Shown here in pieces: positions 53,056 to 62,156 of a DNA stretch of 64,000 bases. A program made the position numbers and the translations under genes. Under the pieces are notes generated by a model. The model was not told the origin of the DNA, made no database searches, and saw only the letters and a program-made list of their open reading frames with translations. This DNA is from an uncultured Poribacteria bacterium. Its GTDB lineage: Bacteria; Poribacteria; WGA-4E; WGA-3G. The stretch's first letter is position 1, and every line of letters begins with the position of its first letter. The stretch spans positions 3,215,200 to 3,279,199 of the forward strand of contig OX639973.1 in the NCBI GenBank assembly GCA_951828385.1. The letters run 5' to 3'.

Positions 53056-53292
53056 AATTGACAAATCTGGCGAAATTTGCACAACATCACGCGACATTCA
53101 AACGAGATATGGACAAAAAATCGCTTACCACACTGACATCGCAATATAGGAAATTTGTGCGCTATAATACCCTATACCAAGAGAGCCTTCGTGCTGTCAC
53201 GGGTTTGCGCGCCATATTCATTATGATTGCTATTCGTCGGGCTGTGGTGGGCTAATCACGAGCAGATCAGAAGTTCCTATTACAACGCCCAT

Positions 53293-53331
53293 CACTGAAG
53301 CAGACGATTTCGGTGAGGGTGTTTTTTATTT
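53293..53331 (+). terminator. Possible attenuator hairpin in the ileS leader
   Basis: CACTGAA pairs with TTCGGTG (one G-U) around a 9-nt loop, then AGGGTGTTTTTTATTT. It lies between the promoter and ileS, so it may act as an attenuator or be left from an older terminator. Weak evidence. Confidence 0.35.
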
Positions 53332-53451
53332 AATACCTAAAGACAAATGGACGAAAAGAAGGATGGAAGGGTGGAAGGAAGCCGCTTTCAATCTTCCAGT
53401 CTTCCAAACTTCCATACTTCAACCCTACAAGAAAAGTGGAGGATTTTTCTC

Positions 53452-56400
53452 ATGTTTGAAGGGGTATCATCCCAATTCACGTTTGCTGAAAAGGAAAAAC
53501 AGACCTTGGAATTCTGGCGTGAAAACGAAATCTTCGAGAAGAGCATGGAGATGTACAAAGACGCGCCATCTTTCGTCTTCTTAGAGGGACCGCCGTTTGC
53601 AAATGCGCCGCCGGGTGTGCATCACGTCCTTGCGCGCATCATGAAAGATGCTGTCTGCCGCTATAAGACAATGACGGGACATTACGTCCTCCGCAAAGCA
53701 GGTTGGGACACCCACGGACTCCCCGTCGAATATCAGGTCGAAAAGCAACTCAATATCACAAATAAGGCTGAATTGGAGGCTTACGGCGTTCAGAACTTTA
53801 TCGAAAAGTGTAAGGAGAACGTGTTCCAATACGAGCAGGACTGGCGACGGATGACAGAGCGCATCGGATTCTGGGTCAACCTCGACGATGCCTATATCAC
53901 GTTGTCAAACGATTATATTGAAAGCGTCTGGTGGGTGCTGCGACAAGCGTGGGATAAGGAACTGCTGTATCAGGGGCATAAGGTACAACCGTATTGCTAT
54001 CGGTGTGGCACCACCTTGGCAAGCCACGAAGTCGCGCTCGGTTACCAAGAGGTCGCCGATCCGTCTATCTTCGTTCGGTTTCCACTGAAGAACAGAGAAA
54101 ATACGTACCTACTCGTCTGGACGACAACACCGTGGACACTACCCTCTAACGTCGCTGTTGCTGTCGGAGAGGATTACGATTACGTCGCTGTTGAAGAACA
54201 GAACGGGCAACACCTCATCCTCGCCAAGGAATGTGTCTCCAGTTTATTCGGAGACGAACCACCGCAGATCGTCGAAACCTATAAGGGCAGGGACCTTCAA
54301 GAATGGGAATACGAACCCTTGTTTGATAGCGGACAGCATCCAGAAAAATCTCACTATATCGTCACCGGCGATTTTGTAACGACAACAGAGGGCAGCGGCT
54401 TGGTCCACATTGCTCCAGCTTTCGGACAAGACGACTACGACATTGGACAACAACACAATCTCCCGTTGGTACAATTGGTAGGTCCCGATGGCAGATTTGT
54501 GCCAGAGGTTAAAGAACCGTGGGCAGGTGAATACGTTAAAGATGCCGACCCACAAATCGTTGAGAACTTAGATGGGCGCGGCTTGTTGTTCAAAGAAGCC
54601 AAATATACGCACCAATATCCGTTCTGCTGGCGATGCGATAACCCGCTGCTCTACTATGCACGCGAATCGTGGTTCATCCAAACGACCGCTATCCGAGAAC
54701 AGATGCACCAGCACAATCAGCAAATTAACTGGTACCCGGAACATATCAAAGATGGGCGGTTCGGGAATTGGCTGGAAAACAACATCGACTGGGGCTTGAG
54801 TCGTGAACGGTATTGGGGTACACCCCTGCCAGTCTGGGTGTGTGATGACTGCGGACACCAACACTGTGTCGGTAGTATCGCTGAATTGAAGGAACTCGGT
54901 ATAGACGTACCTGACGATATTGAACTCCACCGTCCGTACGTAGACGACGTTGCACTCACCTGTGAGGAATGCGACGGCACGATGCACCGCGTGCAAGACG
55001 TGATTGACTGCTGGTTCGACTCCGGCTGTGCACACACAGCACAATGGCATTACCCTTTTGAAAACAAGGAACTGTTTGAACAGGCGTATCCAGCAGATTT
55101 CATCTCCGAGGCGATCGATCAGACGCGCGGGTGGTTCTATAGCCTTTTGGCAACCGGTACACTCCTCTACGATAAACCCGCCTACAAGAACTGCCTCTGT
55201 CTCGAACTTATCCTCGCCGCCGATGGACAAAAAATGAGTAAGAGTCGCGGGAACACGGTAGATCCGTGGACAATTTTAGACGAGCAGGGCGCGGATGCGA
55301 TGCGGTGGTACATGTTCACGGGATCCGCACCGTGGGCACAACGGATGTTCAAAATTGATGGCGTTGATGAAGCGTTGAAAAAGTTCATGGGAACGCTTCA
55401 AAACGTCTACAGTTTTTTCGTGATGTATGCCAACCTCGAACAGGTTGATGTCTTGAAAGATACACCGCCGGTTGCGGCGCGCGCCGTTGTAGACAGGTGG
55501 ATCTTGTCCCGTCTCCATACCCTTATTGACAATGTGCGCCATGAAATGGAAAACTATCAACTCACGAACGCGCCACGTGCGATTGAGGCGTTTGTTGACG
55601 ACCTCAGCAACTGGTATGTCCGCCGTTCCCGCGACCGTTTTTGGGGTGCCGAAGCAGGCCCCGACAAACAAGCGGCTTATGCAACACTCTATGAGGTGCT
55701 TGTAACCGTTGCGAAACTCTCCGCACCTTTCGTCCCGTTTTTGGCAGATGAACTTTACCGAAATCTGGTATGTTCGCTTGATGCCGAGGCACCGCTGAGT
55801 GTTCATCTCGCGGAATATCCGGTAGCAGATACTTCGCTGAAAGATGTACAGTTAGAGACGGATATGGCTTTCATTCGCGAAGTGATCAGCATGGGACACG
55901 CAGCGCGCAACCGTTCGGGCATCAAAACACGTCAGCCACTTGCAGAGATTACCATCGGTGGACTCTCCGACGCAGAAAAAGCGACCGTTAATCGTTTGGC
56001 GGAACTCGTCTACGATGAACTTAACGTCAAAACCATCGTCTTCACAGAAGAATTAGACGCGTTCGCGCAGGTCACACTCAAACCGAACTTCAGGGTCTTG
56101 GGACCTAAATATGGCAAAGGCGTTCAAACGATCGCGAAGGCACTCGCCAGTGCAGATGCCATGCAGACGAAGGCGGAATTGGAAACCGCTGGCAGTTTAC
56201 AAATCGAAGCCGCAGGAGAGACATACACCCTCGATCCATCAGAAATCGACGTGCAAACGCAGAACCGAGAGGGTTTCTTTGTAGAAGTAGACGCTCGGAA
56301 ATTCGTCGCACTCTCAACGGAACTGACGCATGAATTGGTACTTGAAGGTTTAGCACGTGAGCTTGTCAACAAAATCCAAAATATGCGGAAAGATGCCGAT

Positions 56401-56598
56401 TTTAACGTCTCTGACCGGATTAAACTCAGCCTTACCGATGCATCACAACTCGTAGACGAAGCGTTTCAAGCGCATCGGGAATATATCCTCAGCGAGACAC
56501 TAACAACGGCAGTTGTAGACGCGCCTAGCGAAAAGGCTTTTACCCTCGCGCAAAAACTTAACGATGAATCGGCGACTTTGAGCGTTGAACAGGTCTGA
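53452..56598 (+). CDS. ileS: Isoleucyl-tRNA synthetase with swapped GVHH signature
   Basis: About 1048 residues from the ATG at 53452 (GGAGG 11 nt upstream); an upstream ATG at 53347 adds 35 unconserved residues. Class I synthetase: the HIGH-type signature region reads PPFANAPPGVHHVLAR at residues about 47-62, so the usual H-x-G-H is G-V-H-H (G55, H57, H58). KMSKS is intact (DGQKMSKSRGNTVDP). The editing region (ESWFIQTTAIREQM nearby, HIAPAFGQDDYDIG) and the C-terminal anticodon-binding part (SDRIKLSLTDASQLVDE) are present. It is of the longer, eukaryote-like IleRS2 type. Confidence 0.95.
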   Translation: MFEGVSSQFTFAEKEKQTLEFWRENEIFEKSMEMYKDAPSFVFLEGPPFANAPPGVHHVLARIMKDAVCRYKTMTGHYVLRKAGWDTHGLPVEYQVEKQLNITNKAELEAYGVQNFIEKCKENVFQYEQDWRRMTERIGFWVNLDDAYITLSNDYIESVWWVLRQAWDKELLYQGHKVQPYCYRCGTTLASHEVALGYQEVADPSIFVRFPLKNRENTYLLVWTTTPWTLPSNVAVAVGEDYDYVAVEEQNGQHLILAKECVSSLFGDEPPQIVETYKGRDLQEWEYEPLFDSGQHPEKSHYIVTGDFVTTTEGSGLVHIAPAFGQDDYDIGQQHNLPLVQLVGPDGRFVPEVKEPWAGEYVKDADPQIVENLDGRGLLFKEAKYTHQYPFCWRCDNPLLYYARESWFIQTTAIREQMHQHNQQINWYPEHIKDGRFGNWLENNIDWGLSRERYWGTPLPVWVCDDCGHQHCVGSIAELKELGIDVPDDIELHRPYVDDVALTCEECDGTMHRVQDVIDCWFDSGCAHTAQWHYPFENKELFEQAYPADFISEAIDQTRGWFYSLLATGTLLYDKPAYKNCLCLELILAADGQKMSKSRGNTVDPWTILDEQGADAMRWYMFTGSAPWAQRMFKIDGVDEALKKFMGTLQNVYSFFVMYANLEQVDVLKDTPPVAARAVVDRWILSRLHTLIDNVRHEMENYQLTNAPRAIEAFVDDLSNWYVRRSRDRFWGAEAGPDKQAAYATLYEVLVTVAKLSAPFVPFLADELYRNLVCSLDAEAPLSVHLAEYPVADTSLKDVQLETDMAFIREVISMGHAARNRSGIKTRQPLAEITIGGLSDAEKATVNRLAELVYDELNVKTIVFTEELDAFAQVTLKPNFRVLGPKYGKGVQTIAKALASADAMQTKAELETAGSLQIEAAGETYTLDPSEIDVQTQNREGFFVEVDARKFVALSTELTHELVLEGLARELVNKIQNMRKDADFNVSDRIKLSLTDASQLVDEAFQAHREYILSETLTTAVVDAPSEKAFTLAQKLNDESATLSVEQV

Positions 56599-57351
56599 AT
56601 TTTGCAAGTGTCAGTTTAGCATGCTTCTCACAAATACGATTTTGTTAGGTGAGGTCCCTGTGCTTTGCCTAACGCATTTATGAGATAACCTTGCTTTTCT
56701 ATACCCGAATGTTGTGGAGCGGTTTTAGAATCCCGTGCTCACGCTGCGCAGCAAAAATGCTACTATATGCAAATAGATTGACAAATAGTACTACTATTTG
56801 CTAACCGCGTTGACACGTAGTAGCAGCACTATGCAAAAGTAGAACTTTCAAGGTTCATTTGGAAACTAAAATCATCAAAACACAAATGAAATCCAACGCA
56901 GTCCTACATCTACAGTGTTGGGATTGTTGGGTTTTGCTATATTTATTTCCCAAAATTGGGTATCGCAAATCGGCATTCTCTATATAAACTGGTGGGACCT
57001 TGGTCTTTACCGCTCTACCCAACCTATGTCTACACTCCTCATGGCACAGAGGGGCGGGGTTTTTGAAGCGCCCAGCTTTGCACGCCCATGTGATGTAGAT
57101 CGCGCTTTCACAAGCAATTACAACGGCATTCACGTTAAGTTTGTGAATCTGGAGACATTGATTGCTGAAATATCTTCCCTCAAGAGATAAAAATCTTGCC
57201 TTAAAACCGAATTTTTGCTATAGTACGGTTTAAATTGAATATCCCAAAATGCATCTCATAAATACTGATTTCCGTGGCGAGGTTTCTGTACCTCAGCCTT
57301 CATGAAGTAACTTACTAAAATCTTAGTTTAGAATGAAAGGAGATTCCGGTT
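56599..57351. other. Intergenic region with degenerate palindromic repeats
   Basis: 753 bp. A long imperfect palindrome at 56626-56685 (TCTCACAAATACG ... GTTAGG ... CCTAAC ... CGCATTTATGAGA) and a degenerate relative at 57254-57302 (TCTCATAAATAC, then GGCGAGGTTTCTGTACCTC). A direct/inverted GCAAATAG word is at 56765-56805. The short open frames here look like chance. No gene is supported. Confidence 0.6.
56626..56685. repeat. Imperfect palindromic element
   Basis: Outer arms TCTCACAAATACG and CGCATTTATGAGA pair with two mismatches; an inner GTTAGG/CCTAAC pair extends it. The related sequence at 57254-57302 suggests a repeat family. Confidence 0.55.
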
Positions 57352-58230
57352 ATGCGAGATTTTTCGTATATTGCCGCGAAAACGATACCGGAAGCCGTTG
57401 CTCTGCTCGACGAAAAGGGAGAAAGCGCACGCATCTTAGCGGGCGGCACCGACCTCATCGTTCAGGTTCGAGAGGCGCGCCGAGACGTTGATTGGATGAT
57501 CGACATTAAATCTATTCCGGAGGTTAACGTCTTAAATTACGATGCCACCACTGGCTTGACACTCGGTGCTGCAGTTGAGTGTTATAAGATCTATGCCGAT
57601 GATGCCATCTGCGATGCCTATCCGAGTTTGATTGATGCGACGAAAATTATTGGTGGCACAGCGATTCAGGGACGCGCCGGGGTCGGTGGAAACCTGTGTA
57701 ACGCCTCACCCGCTGCAGATGGTATACCGCCCCTGATTGTGCTAAACGCTTCTTGTGTCATTGTCGGTCCAAACGGGGAACGTGAAGTCCCTGTTGAAGA
57801 CTTCTGTACAGCCCCCGGGCAGACAGTGATAAAAAAAGGCGAGATGCTCGTCTCTGTGAAAATACCGGCACCTGCAAACAATTCGAGCTCCTACTATCTC
57901 CGGTTTATCCCGCGCAATGAGATGGATATCGCTGTCGTTGGTGCTGGTGCTTCTGTGACCCTTGATGCTGAGAAAAAGACGATTGTCGCTGCTCGTATCG
58001 CACTCGCTGCCGTCGCCCCGACACCGCTCTTTGCGGAGGAAGCGAGCGCACTCCTTGCGGGTCGAGAGGTCTCTGATGAAGCAATCGACGCAGCTGCAGA
58101 AGCCGCACAAGCCATCGCACGCCCGATTAGCGATATGCGTGGCACGGCTGAACAACGCACACATCTCGTCGGGGTGCTGACGCGACGCGCCCTCAACGGT
58201 GCTATCCAGAGAGTCCGAGAAGCGACATAA
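57352..58230 (+). CDS. Molybdopterin hydroxylase FAD-binding subunit (CoxM/XdhB type)
   Basis: 292-residue flavin subunit of a xanthine-dehydrogenase-family enzyme, carrying electrons from the iron-sulfur subunit to the acceptor. LAGGTDLIVQVREA and GGNLCNASPAADGIPPLIVLNA (in segments; GGNLCNASPAAD) are the FAD-binding blocks of the family. ATG start with GAAAGGAG upstream. It begins a plus-strand set: FAD, 2Fe-2S and molybdopterin subunits, then a MoaD-like gene. The start of the next gene lies near its end. Confidence 0.93.
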   Translation: MRDFSYIAAKTIPEAVALLDEKGESARILAGGTDLIVQVREARRDVDWMIDIKSIPEVNVLNYDATTGLTLGAAVECYKIYADDAICDAYPSLIDATKIIGGTAIQGRAGVGGNLCNASPAADGIPPLIVLNASCVIVGPNGEREVPVEDFCTAPGQTVIKKGEMLVSVKIPAPANNSSSYYLRFIPRNEMDIAVVGAGASVTLDAEKKTIVAARIALAAVAPTPLFAEEASALLAGREVSDEAIDAAAEAAQAIARPISDMRGTAEQRTHLVGVLTRRALNGAIQRVREAT

Positions 58231-58291
58231 TTTTTGTCGATTGATAAGGATAACGACTTTTTCCCTACGAAACGTGAAAGGAACTTATATT

Positions 58292-58762
58292 ATGGCGAGA
58301 AGATCGCACGTTCAGACAACTCTTAATGGCGAAACAGTGGAATTCCTCTGCGAACCCCGGCAAAGTCTGCTCGAGGTCCTTAGAGATGAACTTCACCTTA
58401 CAGGGGCCAAAGAGGGCTGCAACAACGGGAATTGTGGGGCATGCAGTGTCATCCTCGACGGTAGACTGGTTAATTCATGCCTTGTCCTCGGTGTAGAAAC
58501 TGAAGGCAAATCGGTCGAAACCATCGAAGGCGTTGCTGACCCTGACAAGCTGCATCCGATCCAAGATGCTTTCCTCGAAAACGCCGCGCTCCAATGCGGT
58601 ATTTGCACACCCGGTTTCATCATGAGCGCGAAAGCACTGCTTGATGAGAACCCAAATCCGACGGAACACGAAGTCCGATACTGGTTGGCTGGAAATCTGT
58701 GCCGCTGTACCGGTTATGATAAAATCGTCCGTGCTGTACTCGATGCAGCCGCAGCTAAGTAA
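58292..58762 (+). CDS. Molybdopterin hydroxylase 2Fe-2S subunit (CoxS/XdhC type)
   Basis: About 156 residues from the ATG at 58292 (AAAGGA 10 nt upstream). The plant-type 2Fe-2S cluster ligands lie in KEGCNNGNCGACSVILDG and the second Cys set is in LQCGICTPGFIMSAKALL with WLAGNLCRCTGYDKIVRAV, giving the two [2Fe-2S] clusters of these small subunits. It follows the FAD subunit and precedes the molybdopterin subunit, as in carbon-monoxide or xanthine dehydrogenases. Confidence 0.95.
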   Translation: MARRSHVQTTLNGETVEFLCEPRQSLLEVLRDELHLTGAKEGCNNGNCGACSVILDGRLVNSCLVLGVETEGKSVETIEGVADPDKLHPIQDAFLENAALQCGICTPGFIMSAKALLDENPNPTEHEVRYWLAGNLCRCTGYDKIVRAVLDAAAAK

Positions 58763-58840
58763 AAGGAGCGTCCTTCGCATGACTGAGATCATAGAAATTG
58801 CGGTAGTCATTAGCAAATTTTCTATGTCTCACATGGCGAA

Positions 58841-61111
58841 TTGACGAAAATAGGAATGCTTGAAAATAAAGAATACAAAGTTATCGGAACTCGTCCCATC
58901 CGCCATGACGGTGTTGACAAAGTCACCGGCAGGGCACTTTACGGGGCAGATTTTCAGGCCGCGGGACTCCTCCACGGCAGGGTGCTTCGGAGTCCGCATG
59001 CCCACGCACGAATCATATCTATTGATACGAGTCGTGCCGAAGCACTCTACGGTGTTAAAGGTGTTGTCACTGCGAAAGATCTCCCAGACGCAGGTGACAA
59101 AATTGCTGATCTCGGGGAAGGTGCTGTCAATCTTAAACATCTTTGTGACAATATCCTGGCGAGCGACAAGGTACTCTATAAAGGGCACGCTGTTGCTGCA
59201 GTTGCTGCAACGAATCCGCACATCGCCGAAGAGGCTTGTACGCTTATTGATGTTGAATATGAGGTACTACCGCCTGTTTTAGAGGTACGGCAAGCGATGG
59301 AGTCGGATGCACCGCTCCTCCACGAACATTTAAAGACCACCTCAATGGGTGAAACGGCTGATGAACCGAGCAACGTCGCAAGCCATATCCAGCACAAACT
59401 CGGCGATCCTGAGAAAGGGTTCGCTGAAGCGGATATCATTGTTGAACGTGATTTCGTTACAGGCACTGTCCACCAAGGCTATATTGAACCGCATAACGCT
59501 ACAGCACACTACAACGCCGATGGGCAACTAACGATTTGGTGTAGCACACAAGGCGCGTTTACCGTCCGTGAACAAGTCGCCGAAATTCTCCAATACCCCG
59601 TTTCAAAAATTAAAGTCGTTCCGATGGAAATTGGGGGCGGTTTTGGCGGCAAAATCAGCGTCTACATTAAACCTGTTGCAGCACTGCTGGCAAAGAAAAC
59701 GGGTAAACCGGTCAAAGTACTCATGAACCGCGCAGACGTGTTTGAAGGCACAGGACCGACACCAGCTTCTTTCATTCGCGTTAAGATGGGTGCCACCAAG
59801 GAAGGTAAATTAACCGCCGCTCAGGCATATCTCGCCTTTGAAGCAGGTGCCTACCCGGGTTCTCCCGTTGGACCTGGCGCAATGTGTATCTTTGCACCCT
59901 ACAGCATTGAAAATGTTATCATTGATGGCTACGATGTCGTTGTGAATAAACCGAAAACCGCACCCTACCGCGCCCCCGGGGCACCAAACGCCGCTTTCGG
60001 TTCAGAGACAGTTCTTGACGAGATCGCGGAAAAACTGGACATCGATCCACTTGAGATCCGGTTGCTCAACGCTGCAAAAGAGGGCGACCGACGCGCAGAC
60101 GGACCCATTCACCCGCGCATCGGCTGTATTGAAACGCTCGAAGCCGCGAAAGCGCATCCGCACTATACCGCACCGAATGGGAAGAAACACCACGGTCGGG
60201 GCATCGCTTCCGGTTACTGGTTCAATATCGGTTTGGAGTCCAGCGTGACGATTAATGTCAACTCCGATGGCACAATTAACCTCATTGAAGGTTCCACAGA
60301 CATCGGCGGCACTCGCGCTTCAATCGCTATGCAGGCGGCAGAAGTGCTCGGTATACCCGCTGAATCCGTCAACCCAAGCGTTGTTGATACCAACTCTGTC
60401 GGTTACACCGCGGTGACAGGCGGTAGTCGTACAACCTACGCGACCGGCTACGCTGCTTATGAAGCCGCACAAAATGTCAAACAGCAGATGATCGCTCGCG
60501 CCGCGAAGCTCTGGGAAGTTGACGAAGCGAACGTGCAGTTTGCGGATGGCGAATTCTCAAGCATCAATGGCAAAGAGGAACAGATCAGTTTCCGAGACCT
60601 ATGTGCTCGGCTCGGTGAAACCGGCGGTCCGATTGTCGGCAGCGGGACAGTGAATCCCGGTGGTGCCGGTGGTGCTTACGCAACGCACGTAGTAGATGTA
60701 ACAGTGGACGAGGAGACCGGCAAGGTCGATATCCTCCGCTATACCGCAGTCCAGGATGCGGGAAAAGCCATCCATCCGAGCTACGTTGAAGGCCAAATAC
60801 AAGGCGGTGCTGTTCAGGGTATCGGATGGGCATTGAATGAGGAATACATCTACAATGCCGAAGGTGAAATGACGAACGCCAGTTTCCTTGATTACCGGAT
60901 GCCGACCTGCTTAGATTTACCGATGATTGACGCTGTCATCGTTGAAGTCCCGAATCCGGGGCACCCGTATGGTGTGCGTGGGGTCGGCGAAGTGCCGATT
61001 GTGCCACCGATGGCTGCCATCGCCAACGCGATCTACGATGCAATCGGCGTTCGGATGACGGAACTCCCGATGTCGCCCGATCGGCTCCTGAAAGCAATGG
61101 GCAAAATCTAA
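58841..61111 (+). CDS. Molybdopterin hydroxylase large subunit (CoxL/XdhA type)
   Basis: 756 residues as drawn from a TTG at 58841; an ATG at 58856 is the other option, each with poor ribosome-binding sites. It binds the Mo-pterin cofactor and catalyses hydroxylation of a C-H bond next to a heteroatom. Family blocks: GVDKVTGRALYGADF, EIGGGFGGKISVYIKPVAALLA (in segments), PYRAPGAPNAAFGSETVLDEIA (in segments), RGVGEVPIVPPMAAIANAIYDA (in segments). The last motif carries GVGE, the base-like Glu. Substrate unknown. A rho-independent terminator follows. Confidence 0.95.
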   Translation: MTKIGMLENKEYKVIGTRPIRHDGVDKVTGRALYGADFQAAGLLHGRVLRSPHAHARIISIDTSRAEALYGVKGVVTAKDLPDAGDKIADLGEGAVNLKHLCDNILASDKVLYKGHAVAAVAATNPHIAEEACTLIDVEYEVLPPVLEVRQAMESDAPLLHEHLKTTSMGETADEPSNVASHIQHKLGDPEKGFAEADIIVERDFVTGTVHQGYIEPHNATAHYNADGQLTIWCSTQGAFTVREQVAEILQYPVSKIKVVPMEIGGGFGGKISVYIKPVAALLAKKTGKPVKVLMNRADVFEGTGPTPASFIRVKMGATKEGKLTAAQAYLAFEAGAYPGSPVGPGAMCIFAPYSIENVIIDGYDVVVNKPKTAPYRAPGAPNAAFGSETVLDEIAEKLDIDPLEIRLLNAAKEGDRRADGPIHPRIGCIETLEAAKAHPHYTAPNGKKHHGRGIASGYWFNIGLESSVTINVNSDGTINLIEGSTDIGGTRASIAMQAAEVLGIPAESVNPSVVDTNSVGYTAVTGGSRTTYATGYAAYEAAQNVKQQMIARAAKLWEVDEANVQFADGEFSSINGKEEQISFRDLCARLGETGGPIVGSGTVNPGGAGGAYATHVVDVTVDEETGKVDILRYTAVQDAGKAIHPSYVEGQIQGGAVQGIGWALNEEYIYNAEGEMTNASFLDYRMPTCLDLPMIDAVIVEVPNPGHPYGVRGVGEVPIVPPMAAIANAIYDAIGVRMTELPMSPDRLLKAMGKI

Positions 61112-61123
61112 GATTGAAAAACG

Positions 61124-61153
61124 AAAGGCGTGCTTCGCAGGCACGCCTTTTTT
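61124..61153 (+). terminator. Rho-independent terminator after CoxL-type gene
   Basis: AAAGGCGTGC pairs with GCACGCCTTT around a 7-nt loop, ending in a T-run, 13 bp after the stop. Confidence 0.9.
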
Positions 61154-61183
61154 AGATTCCGTTCCTACCCAAAAGGATCGAAT

Positions 61184-61462
61184 ATGCCAATCGTAGCCAT
61201 TCCATCCCTCCTACGTAACCTAACCAACGGCAAAGAAAGTATTACTGTCCCCGGTGCCACTATCCGAGAGGTCATCGATAATTTAGAGAGTCGCCACCCG
61301 GGTCTGAAAGCGCGGTTGTGTGAGGACGATCGCATTAAGCCTGGTATCGCCGTATATGTCAACGGTCTCCTCACACGAGGCAGTATACTCGAAAGTGTTG
61401 ACGCAGATGCAGAGATCCATTTCCTTCCCGCCATAGGTGGTGGCACAAAGGAGAAATCATGA
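61184..61462 (+). CDS. MoaD/ThiS-family sulfur carrier-like protein
   Basis: About 92 residues from the ATG at 61184 (AAGGA 8 nt upstream). A beta-grasp ubiquitin-like fold: AIPSLLRNLTNGKESITVPGATIREVIDNLESRHPGL (in segments), VYVNGLLTRGSILESVDADAEIHFLPAIGGG. The canonical C-terminal Gly-Gly is present, but five residues (TKEKS) follow it, so a protease would be needed to expose it. It sits after a molybdenum enzyme set, so molybdopterin synthesis or sulfur transfer is plausible, not proven. Confidence 0.85.
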   Translation: MPIVAIPSLLRNLTNGKESITVPGATIREVIDNLESRHPGLKARLCEDDRIKPGIAVYVNGLLTRGSILESVDADAEIHFLPAIGGGTKEKS

Positions 61463-62136
61463 GATACAGTATCTTTACACTCTTTCTACTCATACTCACC
61501 GCAGTATCTGCACCGCTTTGTGTTGGCGAAGTGCTGTTTGAGGATGACTTCGATAAGAACGCAATTGACAAAGGTAAATGGAACCCTACAGGCACCTGGT
61601 CCGCGGATGGCGAGACACTGACAGTTAACGGTGGAGAAGTCGGGAATACGCTAAAGAATGACTTTACCGACTTTGAGTTCTATGTCGACTTCAATATGGT
61701 AAACCCGCTATGGGCAGCGAATTGGGTCGTGCGTGCGGAAGATCCAAACAACTGTACGTTGGTTCAAATTGTGGCAGATGGTCGTAATCAATTCTGGTGG
61801 TTTACAAGAGTCGGCGGTAATTATATCGTTAATGATGAGGATAAGTTAGACAACAAATCAGGTGTACACGCTGAGCTTGGCAAATGGTATACAATAAAGA
61901 TAGTTGCTGAAGGTGAGCGTTACGACCTCTACCTCGCTGAGCGTGGCAAGGAACTGAAGTTATCGTGCACATGGAAAGATGATACCAATGACAAGGGTGG
62001 TATAGGTTTTAGAGCCGGCGGCGGTGAACATTCCCTGTATGACAATGTGTTGGTTACATCCGTAGGACACAGTTTTGCTGTGAACCCCGAAGACGCTCTA
62101 CCGGTTACATGGGGAAAACTCAAGGCTGTCCGATAA
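61459..62136 (+). CDS. Secreted laminin-G/DUF1080-like protein ending in a TWG motif
   Basis: 225 residues with a signal peptide (YSIFTLFLLILTAVSAPLC). The mature part (VLFEDDFDKNAIDKGKWNP, FTDFEFYVDFNMVNPLWAANWVVRAEDPN in segments, KWYTIKIVAEGERYDLYLA, GGIGFRAGGGEHSLYDNVLVT) is a concanavalin/jelly-roll fold as in DUF1080 and laminin-G-like proteins. It ends NPEDALPVTWGKLKAVR, the TWGxxKA motif shared with 15.9-18.6 kb proteins. Overlaps the last bases of the MoaD-like gene by 4 bp (ATGA), so it is translationally coupled. Confidence 0.85.
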   Translation: MRYSIFTLFLLILTAVSAPLCVGEVLFEDDFDKNAIDKGKWNPTGTWSADGETLTVNGGEVGNTLKNDFTDFEFYVDFNMVNPLWAANWVVRAEDPNNCTLVQIVADGRNQFWWFTRVGGNYIVNDEDKLDNKSGVHAELGKWYTIKIVAEGERYDLYLAERGKELKLSCTWKDDTNDKGGIGFRAGGGEHSLYDNVLVTSVGHSFAVNPEDALPVTWGKLKAVR

Positions 62137-62156
62137 AGTTAAGAGGAACAATCCTA

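Noticed and set aside
53058-53255. 65-codon plus-strand frame in the ileS leader
   Set aside because: No motif or ribosome-binding site; probably leader sequence.
56855-57190. Two overlapping open frames between ileS and the FAD subunit
   Set aside because: Low-complexity sequence overlapping palindromic repeats, no recognised domain.
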